Shown here piece after piece: positions 1 to 5,892 of a stretch of 15,469 bases of DNA; the stretch's first letter is position 1; the number at the start of each line of letters is the position of its first letter. Position numbers and translations under genes: made by a program. The notes beneath the pieces were generated by a model. That model saw only the letters and a list, made by a program, of their open reading frames with translations. It made no database searches and was not told where the DNA came from. This stretch comes from Methylotetracoccus sp. (GTDB lineage: Bacteria; Pseudomonadota; Gammaproteobacteria; Methylococcales; Methylococcaceae), in assembly GCA_025458755.1 (NCBI GenBank), contig JALORT010000059.1:1-15469 (forward strand), in the 5' to 3' direction.

Positions 1-80
1 AAGTAAAGACCCTGGAGCAGGGAGTTGAGCTTTTCGAAGTCCCTGAGCATCTGGGGGCGGGGTTGCCGTTGCTTGGTCAC
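1..80 (-). CDS. Possible 5' end of an unknown gene, cut by the left edge
   Basis: Reading leftward from a GTG at 80-78 there is an open frame of 26 codons to the window edge. It has an in-frame ATG at codon 11 (50-48). Its third codon positions are mostly G or C, as in the real genes here, and its translation (for example MLRDFEKLNSLLQGLYF) has a normal mix of charged and hydrophobic residues. A plus-strand frame is also open over these bases but has poorer third-position composition. No good ribosome binding site is seen; a GGAG lies about 20 bases upstream of the GTG. I do not recognise the family, and the fragment is too short to assign a function. If real, it is divergent from the DUF5132-like gene, and the hairpin at 95-116 lies between them. 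Confidence 0.3.
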   Translation of the reverse strand, partial: MTKQRQPRPQMLRDFEKLNSLLQGLY

Positions 81-94
81 GAGTGCCGCACGCG

Positions 95-116
95 GCTGTC
101 TCCTTTTGGAGACAGC
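95..116. promoter_or_regulatory. Perfect 9-bp stem, TTTT loop hairpin
   Basis: GCTGTCTCC at 95-103 and GGAGACAGC at 108-116 are exact reverse complements around a TTTT loop. A weaker outer pairing is possible between CCGCAC (86-91) and GTGCGG (124-129). No T-run follows on the plus strand, so it is not a classic terminator in that direction. It sits in the leader of the DUF5132-like gene and between that gene and the possible gene at the left edge. An RNA leader structure, a cruciform or a protein-binding site are all possible; nothing in the sequence decides between them. Confidence 0.5.
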
Positions 117-184
117 GTGAGGAGTGCGGGCGTGGTCGCTGGTTTTCCCCGTTTGTGTCCGGCTGAGTTGGTTCGATGCCGAAG

Positions 185-460
185 ATGAACGAGTTGTTCG
201 ACAATAAGATAGCGCGCGGTGTGGCCATCGGTGTCGGCGTAGCCACCGCGGGCGCGTTCCTCCCGCACCCGCGGTTCGTTCCTCGGCATGGGGCCTGGAC
301 GTCCGGCGTGCCGTGCTTCGAGAGAAGCCGGGAGTTGGTCGCGGAGGCGGGCGAGGTATTCGAAGCTTTGCTCGCGGAAGTGAATGCGGAGCGGCTCAAT
401 CAAGTGGCTGCCGAGCACGGGATCGACGCTGCCGCGAAAGCCGCAAAACCGAATGCCTGA
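185..460 (+). CDS. DUF5132-like small protein, middle probably out of frame
   Basis: The frame is open from ATG 176 to the stop at 460. The start at 185 (MNELFDNKIARGVAIGVGVATAG) fits the family beginning as I remember it: a short amphipathic start, then a glycine- and alanine-rich hydrophobic segment. The end (SRELVAEAGEVFEALLAEVNAE) is a typical acidic helix. The segment between, about 262-318, reads oddly (FLPHPRFVPRHGAWTSGVPC). In the frame starting at 241 the same bases give PAPAVRSSAWGLDVRRAVL, which looks like the expected helix. Two compensating indels, real or sequencing errors, would explain this. DUF5132 proteins have no established biochemical function; I recall them beside HMA2-like proteins and metal P-type ATPases, as here. 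The stop overlaps the start of the next gene, which suggests translational coupling. The ribosome binding site is poor. Confidence 0.5.
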   Translation: MNELFDNKIARGVAIGVGVATAGAFLPHPRFVPRHGAWTSGVPCFERSRELVAEAGEVFEALLAEVNAERLNQVAAEHGIDAAAKAAKPNA

Positions 461-639
461 AGTATTGGTCCCGGCTGATGTGGTCCACACACTGCCTGCC
501 GGGTCGGTTGCGTCTCCGGATTCCCGGGAAGCGCGGCAACGAAACGTACGGCGCCGATCTCCGCAAGCCGTTTACCAGCCGACCGGGCGTCGTTGCGGTA
601 TCGGGCAATCCCTGCTCCGGCGCGGTTCGGCTCGGTTAG
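453..639 (+). pseudogene. Frameshifted, short HMA2-like metal-associated protein
   Basis: From ATG 453, which overlaps the stop of the preceding gene, the frame gives MPEVLVPADVVHTLP. The sequence then has CTGC twice in tandem (492-495 and 496-499). Removing one copy joins this start to the next frame and yields HTLPGRLRLRIPGKRG, the signature seen in HMA2-like proteins and closely matching the intact copy at 4864 (HHIPGRLRLRS). The restored product would be about 60 residues: one beta strand, a helix (LRKPFTSRPGVVAV) and a second strand (NPCSGAVRLG). It ends at 639, about half the length of the 121-residue relative in this window. With the duplication in place no frame encodes both halves. 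It therefore looks like a decayed gene, though a sequencing or assembly error at the duplication is possible. Confidence 0.6.
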
Positions 640-713
640 GCGCCCGGCGTCGACCTGGGACATAACTGAAAACAACTTTCCTGAATGATCGAAACACCGT
701 CTTGCCATGGCAC

Positions 714-814
714 CGTCATGCCGGCCAGGATCGCCGGCATCCACGCTGCATGGAGGCTTTCGGACCCTACCGTCCAGGGAACCCGGGTTCCAGCGATCCT
801 TGCCGGAACGACGA
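714..814. repeat. About 100-bp inverted-repeat element (REP/MITE-like)
   Basis: The left arm (about 714-743) contains GTCATGCCGGCCAGGATCGC. The reverse complement of the right arm (about 785-814) contains GTCGTTCCGGCAAGGATCGC. The arms match at most positions over about 28 bases and enclose about 40 bases, so the whole can fold as a long imperfect hairpin. The element lies in the 283-base gap between the broken HMA2-like gene and the dihaem protein gene. The GTCATTCCGGC...GAT style is typical of dispersed intergenic repeats in GC-rich proteobacteria. No second copy was seen in this window and no transposase gene is near. Confidence 0.65.
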
Positions 815-884
815 CTTTAATTTTCAACTCGAACGGGTCAAATGCGCGCTCTGCCGAGAGCTTGACCGTACGCGAGTATGAAAT

Positions 885-903
885 GATAATGATTCCTAAT
901 AAC
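885..903. promoter_or_regulatory. Fur-box-like site upstream of the dihaem protein gene
   Basis: GATAATGATTCCTAATAAC matches the 19-base Fur consensus GATAATGATAATCATTATC at 13 positions, including the first nine. It ends 19 bases before the ATG at 923, where a repressor would block RNA polymerase. It is one of the few AT-rich patches in this GC-rich region. Regulation by iron is inferred from the match. The right half is weak, so this may be a degenerate site. Confidence 0.5.
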
Positions 904-922
904 AACTGAGATTGGGGAATCG

Positions 923-2104
923 ATGACGCCAGTCAAGCGTGCAGTGTATGGGTTGTTGGGATGGATGCTGGCCGCGGCGGCATCATGGGCCGATGAGCAG
1001 TCGCTGCCAGGAGGTACGACGCTTCCGCTGAAGGCCAGACTGGGCCGGGAACTCTTTTTCGACACCAACCTGTCGAGCCCTGCGGGGCAATCCTGCAGTA
1101 GTTGCCACGACGCACAGGCGGCGTTTACCGACCGCAACGCGAAGCGGCCGACCTCGAAGGGCGTCGTGCGGGGTTTGTTCGGCGGCCGCAACAGCCCGAC
1201 CGCGAGCTATGCCGCTTTCAGCCCGGCATTCCATTACGACGAGGAAGAGGGGCTCTTCGTCGGCGGACAGTTTCTGGACGGACGCGCAGCGACGCTGGAA
1301 GAACAGGCCAAGGCGCCTTTCCTGAATCCGGTGGAGATGGCGAATCCGGACAAGGCCAGCGTCGTCGACAAAGTGCGTGATGCCGCCTATGCGCCGTTGT
1401 TCGAAAGCGTGTACGGCAAAGGGGCGCTCGATGATGTGGATCGGGCGTACGACCGGATCGCCGAAGCCATCGCGGCGTTCGAGAATACCCGTGTGTTCAA
1501 CCGGTTCACGTCGAAATACGACGCGTACCTGGCCGGCAAGGCCCGGTTGACGGCGCAGGAGAGCCGCGGTCTGGCGCTGCACGAAGACCCGGCCAAGGGC
1601 AACTGTGCGGCTTGTCATCCCAGTCGGCCCGCCGAGGATGGTACGCCGCCGCTGTTCACGGACTTTACTTACGACAATCTGGGGGTGCCGAAAAACCCAA
1701 AAAATCCGTTTTACCGTCTGCCTGCCAAATTTAATCCGGACGGCAGAAATTTCGTCGACGGCGGGCTCGGCACGGTGGTGAAGCGGTCCGAGGAACTGGG
1801 CAAGTTCAAGGTGCCGACCTTGCGTAACATCGCCCTGACCGCGCCCTACATGCACAACGGCTATTTCGAGACACTCGAAGGCGTGGTGCAGTTCTACAAT
1901 GACCGTGACGTCAGGCGCCGTTGTGAACGCATCTGGACCACGGAGAGAAGCGCCCTGTGGCAGCGATGCTGGCCAGCCCCGGAAGTCGCGGAGAACGTCA
2001 ATGTGGACGAGTTGGGCAAGCTCGGACTCAGCGAGCAGGAGGTGGCCGATATCACGGCCTTTCTCCGCACCCTGACCGACGGCTACGTGGTCGATCGGCA
2101 CTAG
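923..2104 (+). CDS. Secreted dihaem cytochrome c peroxidase / MauG-family protein
   Basis: The 393-residue product starts with a signal peptide (hydrophobic 8-20, probable cleavage after the ASWA region near residue 23), so it should act in the periplasm. Two haem c sites are present: CSSCH (C58, C61, H62) and CAACH (C228, C231, H232). The family segment FKVPTLRNIALTAPYMHNG lies at 295-313. The position that carries a methionine ligand in classical bacterial peroxidases appears to be tyrosine here (FYN, Y325), as I recall for MauG. That favours a MauG-like oxidase acting on a protein over a simple hydrogen peroxide scavenger. Two extra cysteines (C334, C349) near the end could form a disulphide. 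GGGGA lies 5 bases before ATG 923. The Fur-box-like site just upstream suggests iron control. No recognisable partner substrate gene is adjacent, so the substrate is unknown. Confidence 0.85.
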   Translation: MTPVKRAVYGLLGWMLAAAASWADEQSLPGGTTLPLKARLGRELFFDTNLSSPAGQSCSSCHDAQAAFTDRNAKRPTSKGVVRGLFGGRNSPTASYAAFSPAFHYDEEEGLFVGGQFLDGRAATLEEQAKAPFLNPVEMANPDKASVVDKVRDAAYAPLFESVYGKGALDDVDRAYDRIAEAIAAFENTRVFNRFTSKYDAYLAGKARLTAQESRGLALHEDPAKGNCAACHPSRPAEDGTPPLFTDFTYDNLGVPKNPKNPFYRLPAKFNPDGRNFVDGGLGTVVKRSEELGKFKVPTLRNIALTAPYMHNGYFETLEGVVQFYNDRDVRRRCERIWTTERSALWQRCWPAPEVAENVNVDELGKLGLSEQEVADITAFLRTLTDGYVVDRH

Positions 2105-2296
2105 CGGCGAAGTCCCAGCGCCCGCGGGTCACCGCCGTTACCCCGATGGTGCCGCGGAAACGGCGGATGCACTGGCCGGGTGTTGCAAACAAGGCCACAC
2201 GGCGTAAGCTGTGTCCGATCAAGCGCGCGGCGAAGTGTTGAGGCTGTTACCGGATTCCGTCGCGCGGGTTTGTCAACAGGAATCGGGAAGCAGGTT

Positions 2297-4585
2297 TTGG
2301 ATTCGCTATTCAATTGGAGCTGGCCCACTCAGGACGCACCGCCGGAACCGACACGAGACCGCGGCAACCGGCGGCACGCGGGTCCTCAGCCGACGCCCCC
2401 GAAAGACCGGGGCGAAGGACTCGGCAAACCTTCGGAGGATCGGGAGAACACGCTTGCGGCGGCGGTGGTGGTGCATGAACTGCCGGGGCGTGTGCGGCTG
2501 CGCGTGCGTTGGCTGTGCGTGTGCCGCGATGCCAAGGCGCTGGAGACCGCCATCTCGGCTCTGTCGGGCTCGCGCCGGGTGCGTCTCAACGTGTATGCCA
2601 GTTCGATCCTGGCCGAGTACGACGAAGGCTCAGAGTTCCGGGCGGAACTGTTCAAGCTGATCGCCGGTTGGTCGCCCGCAGCGGCGCCCACTGAGGCCTC
2701 GATCGCCGCGCCTGCACCGGTTTCAGGCGCGGCTGTTCCGAATCCCCATCGTGTCCCGCTGCTGCTGTCCTGTCTCGCGACGCTCGCGGTGCCGTTCTTA
2801 CCGATGCCTGTCAAGGTCCTGGTGACCGTGTCTAACATCGGCGGCACCGTGCTGAAGGGGCTGCAAACCCTGGGCCGCCGGGGTTTGAAAATCGAGGTAC
2901 TGGACGCTATCGCGGTCAGCATCGCTGCCTGGCAGGGGTGCTATTTCACCGCCAACGCCACCCGGACGCTGCTGAAATCGGGCGAATACCTCGATCACCA
3001 GAACGAGCGGCAAACTGATGCGCTGCTGCAGTCCCTGCTCCGGCCGCGGATTGAACGTGTCTGGATCGAACGCGAAGGCGACTTGATCGAGATCGAGGCG
3101 CACTGTCTGCAGATCCAGGATCTGGTCGTATTGGGCCCCGGTGCCGCCGTTCCGGTGGACGGCGAGGTCGCGGCCGGCGCCGCATTGATCGATCAGTCCT
3201 GCCTGACCGGTGAAAGCATCCCGTCGCGTCGGGAAAAGGGGGATCCCGTCTTGTCGGGAAGCCTGGTCATCGAGGGCAGCATCAAACTACGTGCGACCCG
3301 TGTCGGTGCGGAGACGACCAGCGCCCGCATCAATACCTACGTCGAAGAGGCGATGCGGCGGCCGTCCGAAATGCAGCGGCTGGCGGAGCGGCTCGGCGAC
3401 CGCCTGGTCTACCTGACGCTGGGTTTGGGCGCTCTGCTGTATGCGGCCACCCGCGACCCGCGTCGCGTCGCGTCGGCGTTCCTGGTGGATTATTCGTGCG
3501 CGCTGAAATTAGGGACGCCGGTGACCTTCAAATCGGCCATGTACCGCAGCGCCAAGGCCGGGATTCTGTTCAAGGGCGCCGGCGTGATGGAAGCGCTGGC
3601 GTCAGCGGATACGGTGATCTTTGACAAGACCGGCACGCTGACCGATGGTCTGTTGGAAGTCACCGACGTCGTGCCGTTGCGCGGCGAACGTTCGGAACAC
3701 GAGTTACTGGCAGTGGTCGCCTCGCTGGAAGAACACACCCGCCACCCGTTCGCGGAGGCCGTGGTGCGGCAGGCGCAGCACGCGGGGGTCGGGCACATCG
3801 GTCACGGTGATGTCGAGTATATCGTCGCCCATGGCTTGAAGGCCGGGGTGAACGGCAATACGCTGCTGCTGGGCAGCCGGCACTTTCTGGAAGACCATGA
3901 GGGCATCGACTTCGCCTGCTGCGAAGGTGAGATCGAACGCCTGGAGGCCGAAGGAAAGACCTTGCTGCACGTGGCCGAGGACGGGGCGGTGGTCGGTCTG
4001 CTGGCGCTGCGCGACTCCTTGAGGCCGGACGCCGCGGAGACGCTGAGCCGTCTGCGGCGGCTGGGTGTGAAGCAGTTGATCATGCTGACCGGGGATCACC
4101 CCGACAAAGCCCATGCTTTGGCGCTGGACCTCGATCTGGACCAGGTTTACGCCAGACGGCATCCCGAAGACAAGGCCGAGCTGATCCGGGAGCTGGCGGC
4201 AGCGGGGCATCGTATCGTGTTTGTCGGTGACGGTGTCAACGATGCCCCTGGGCTGGCTTCCGCGGCGGTGAGCGTCTGCATGCCGCGGGGAGCGACGATT
4301 TCGCGAGAACTCGCCGGCATGCTGCTGCTGCGCGATCGGCTTTCCGATCTGGCCATCGCCCGCGAGCTGGCGCTCGATGCGGTGGCGCGGGTCCGCTCCA
4401 ACTTCACGCTCGATGTGTGGCTTAATTCCGCCGTGCTGTTGGGGGCCAGTGCAGGGCTGCTGCACCCGCTGGCGGCTTCGCTGTTACATAACTCGGCCAC
4501 ACTGGCCATCATGCTGCGTGCCGCGAACCCGCGTCTGCCGCAGTCGTTGTCCGAAACCCCGGTTTCGACGCCCGGCGGCGCTTAA
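2297..4585 (+). CDS. P1B-like metal-transporting P-type ATPase with HMA2-like N-terminus
   Basis: This inner-membrane pump should move a metal ion by ATP hydrolysis. Residues are numbered from the first possible start, GTG 2180 (801 aa). The N-terminus is proline-rich (50-75), then an HMA2-like domain (95-160) with the hallmark HELPGRVRLRV. Hydrophobic segments follow at about 191-225, 238-262, 408-424 and 430-450. The actuator motif TGES is at 343-346, the phosphorylated aspartate D482 in DKTGT, the nucleotide-site HP at 522-523 and the hinge GDGVNDAP at 683-690. Two C-terminal membrane helices span about 745-780. The membrane metal motif, normally Cys-Pro-Cys or similar, is Tyr-Ser-Cys (438-440) followed by ALKLGTP. 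The start is unsure: there is no ATG before the first domain. TTG 2297 gives a plausible start (DSLFNWSWP) with only weak ribosome-binding sequence. Substrate cannot be told; iron, manganese or zinc are possible. Confidence 0.88.
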   Translation: MDSLFNWSWPTQDAPPEPTRDRGNRRHAGPQPTPPKDRGEGLGKPSEDRENTLAAAVVVHELPGRVRLRVRWLCVCRDAKALETAISALSGSRRVRLNVYASSILAEYDEGSEFRAELFKLIAGWSPAAAPTEASIAAPAPVSGAAVPNPHRVPLLLSCLATLAVPFLPMPVKVLVTVSNIGGTVLKGLQTLGRRGLKIEVLDAIAVSIAAWQGCYFTANATRTLLKSGEYLDHQNERQTDALLQSLLRPRIERVWIEREGDLIEIEAHCLQIQDLVVLGPGAAVPVDGEVAAGAALIDQSCLTGESIPSRREKGDPVLSGSLVIEGSIKLRATRVGAETTSARINTYVEEAMRRPSEMQRLAERLGDRLVYLTLGLGALLYAATRDPRRVASAFLVDYSCALKLGTPVTFKSAMYRSAKAGILFKGAGVMEALASADTVIFDKTGTLTDGLLEVTDVVPLRGERSEHELLAVVASLEEHTRHPFAEAVVRQAQHAGVGHIGHGDVEYIVAHGLKAGVNGNTLLLGSRHFLEDHEGIDFACCEGEIERLEAEGKTLLHVAEDGAVVGLLALRDSLRPDAAETLSRLRRLGVKQLIMLTGDHPDKAHALALDLDLDQVYARRHPEDKAELIRELAAAGHRIVFVGDGVNDAPGLASAAVSVCMPRGATISRELAGMLLLRDRLSDLAIARELALDAVARVRSNFTLDVWLNSAVLLGASAGLLHPLAASLLHNSATLAIMLRAANPRLPQSLSETPVSTPGGA

Positions 4586-4793
4586 GTGCAGCGCATCCGG
4601 CGATTCCCAGTCTGAGGTAAACGACAACGCCGCGGATGCGGCGCGGCGCGCCTTATCCATCTTCCGCAGTGCATTCACGGCAAGAAGTCATGCCGGTAGG
4701 GCAACCGGCAGTCGGAGGCCGTGGAAGGGGCAGCTCGGCGTCAATGTCGAATTCGATGCCCTGCGTACTCCTTACTCCCTCGTAAAAAAATGC

Positions 4794-4822
4794 TTGCGCC
4801 TTTCGGGGTACGGGCGTAGCAT
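4794..4822 (+). promoter_or_regulatory. Possible sigma-70 promoter for the HMA2-like gene
   Basis: TTGCGC (4794-4799) and TAGCAT (4817-4822) are separated by 17 bases and lie 42 bases before the ATG at 4864. The -10 matches TATAAT at four of six positions and the -35 matches only at the TTG. A palindrome begins three bases after the -10, over the expected transcription start, an arrangement typical of a repressed promoter. Confidence 0.35.
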
Positions 4823-4824
4823 TA

Positions 4825-4843
4825 AATGCGAATCGTTCGCATT
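4825..4843. promoter_or_regulatory. Perfect palindromic operator, Fur-like
   Basis: AATGCGAA (4825-4832) and TTCGCATT (4836-4843) are exact reverse complements around TCG. The 19-base site resembles the Fur variant AATGAGAATCATTCTCATT, differing at three positions, all to G or C. It fits the 7-1-7 layout of Fur-family sites. It lies just downstream of a candidate -10 and 20 bases before the ATG of the HMA2-like gene, with the ribosome binding site between. Another Fur-family protein such as Zur or Mur, or an unrelated dimeric repressor, is possible. Confidence 0.6.
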
Positions 4844-4863
4844 AAGTATTGAGGAGCCGTTCC

Positions 4864-5229
4864 ATGTCACGAGAGATCCACCATATTCCCGGCCGGCTGC
4901 GACTTCGGTCGACGATGACCCGACGTTTTCCGGGAAAGGCGCCTGGGCTCGGAGCGCATCTCGCTGCGCTCCCCGGGGTCCGTTCAACGCATATCAGTTC
5001 TCGCACCGGCAGCCTGACGGTTCACTACGATCCAGTGGCGCTGGATCCGGCGGATCTGAACCGAATTGTCGGTGCCGCCGTGCCGGTGACCGCTCCCGTC
5101 GTGCAACAGCGGAGCCAGGGCGCCAAGTTCAGCAAGGCGGGCGAGGTCTTCGGCAAGGCGGCTTTCGACGTTTTCATCGCCAAGGCGCTGGAGCGTTCGG
5201 TCGTTTCGGTGCTGGCCGCGTTGAGGTAG
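4864..5229 (+). CDS. HMA2-like metal-associated protein without cysteine
   Basis: The 121-residue protein has an N-terminal ferredoxin-like fold of the HMA2 type: strand HHIPGRLRLRS (6-16), helix (27-37), strand GVRSTHISS (38-46) and strand GSLTVHYDP (49-57). A linker follows, then a helical C-terminus (GEVFGKAAFDVFIAKALE, 93-110, and a hydrophobic SVVSVLAAL end) that may attach to a membrane. There is no cysteine anywhere, so the CxxC metal site of classical HMA chaperones is absent; H6 and H7 are the only obvious soft ligands. GAGGAG at 4851-4856 lies 7 bases before ATG 4864, which fixes the start. It lies 278 bases after the ATPase gene and has its own palindromic operator. Its N-terminus closely matches the ATPase N-domain and the broken copy at 453. 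A role as partner or regulator of the ATPase is inferred. Confidence 0.75.
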   Translation: MSREIHHIPGRLRLRSTMTRRFPGKAPGLGAHLAALPGVRSTHISSRTGSLTVHYDPVALDPADLNRIVGAAVPVTAPVVQQRSQGAKFSKAGEVFGKAAFDVFIAKALERSVVSVLAALR

Positions 5230-5379
5230 CCAGGTGTGATCCCGGCGCGCCCATCGAGACGTGCCGCAAGGCGGGCAGTGCCGCGAGATCCGAGGATGGA
5301 CGGTCCCCCGTTTGCTGACGGTTCCTGCACGAGTCGTGCGTCTTCCACCCGATCAGTACCCGCCGGCGCGGAGAATCGT

Positions 5380-5565
5380 ATGAAGCCGATCGTCCCAGCG
5401 GAAACCCGATCGACCAGTCCACGCATCCGGCTGCAGGTGGACCGGCAGAAACTCTGCCAGCTCATCGAGGCGGGACATCTGTGTGCGACCGATTTCGTCT
5501 GCCTCGATTGTCCTTCCAGAGATGCGCTGAAACGCATCTTCCTGCAGTGTTCTCTGAGGGGATGA
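5380..5565 (+). CDS. 61-residue cysteine-rich protein, function unknown
   Basis: ATG 5380 is preceded by GGAG at 5370-5373, 6 bases away. The frame is open farther upstream, but the arginine- and proline-rich sequence there does not look coded. The product has five cysteines (C26, C35, C41, C44, C57), with C41 and C44 forming CLDC. The region from RIRLQVDRQKLC to the end looks like a compact helix-turn-helix of hydrophobic and charged residues. I have an impression of similar short proteins in methanotroph genomes but know no function. The cysteines could bind a metal, which would fit the neighbouring HMA2-like and ATPase genes; this is a guess from context. No signal peptide or membrane segment is present. 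Confidence 0.55.
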   Translation: MKPIVPAETRSTSPRIRLQVDRQKLCQLIEAGHLCATDFVCLDCPSRDALKRIFLQCSLRG

Positions 5566-5611
5566 GGGGTCGTCTCACCGCGTCCGGTCCAATCGCTTGC
5601 CATTAGTTTTC

Positions 5612-5857
5612 ATGGACATCCTACCGATGAAAAGCATCGACCACCTGCGCGCTGAACTCAGGGCGCACCTGCTGAGCTACGGCCGGTCGCCTTCGGCGGC
5701 GGCCGCGACCCATGTCGTCCACTGTCTGGAGCGACTGGTCCTGCACCCGGATTTTCATGCCGACCTCGGCGAGCGCTGCATCTGTAAACAGATCCTGACC
5801 TTTTGGCGTTTGCTGGCCGAGCCCGGCCCAGTGCAGTGCGCAGCCTGGCATGAGTGA
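5612..5857 (+). CDS. Small helical protein, function unknown
   Basis: From ATG 5612 the product is 81 residues; ATG 5627 (MKSIDHLRAELRAHLL, 76 residues) is equally possible because neither start has a clear ribosome binding site. The sequence predicts amphipathic helices (IDHLRAELRAHLLSYG, then THVVHCLERLVLHP), followed by a pair of cysteines (CIC) and a tryptophan-bearing helix (ILTFWRLLAE). There is no signal peptide or membrane segment. It lies 46 bases after the cysteine-rich gene and 35 bases before the outer-membrane barrel gene, on the same strand, so co-transcription is likely. I do not recognise the family. Confidence 0.55.
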   Translation: MDILPMKSIDHLRAELRAHLLSYGRSPSAAAATHVVHCLERLVLHPDFHADLGERCICKQILTFWRLLAEPGPVQCAAWHE

Positions 5858-5892
5858 AATGCAGTCTCTCTCTCGAACAGGAGTCGTAGGCC

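Noticed and set aside
983..2101. 372-codon open frame on the minus strand
   Set aside because: It lies wholly antisense to the dihaem protein gene, whose motifs are unambiguous. Its translation has no family features and it has no ribosome binding site.
2211..2660. Frame with a protein-like start (SDQARGEVLRLLPDSVARVCQQ) before the ATPase
   Set aside because: It soon becomes arginine- and cysteine-rich nonsense where the ATPase N-domain is clearly coded in another frame. A short decayed gene cannot be excluded.
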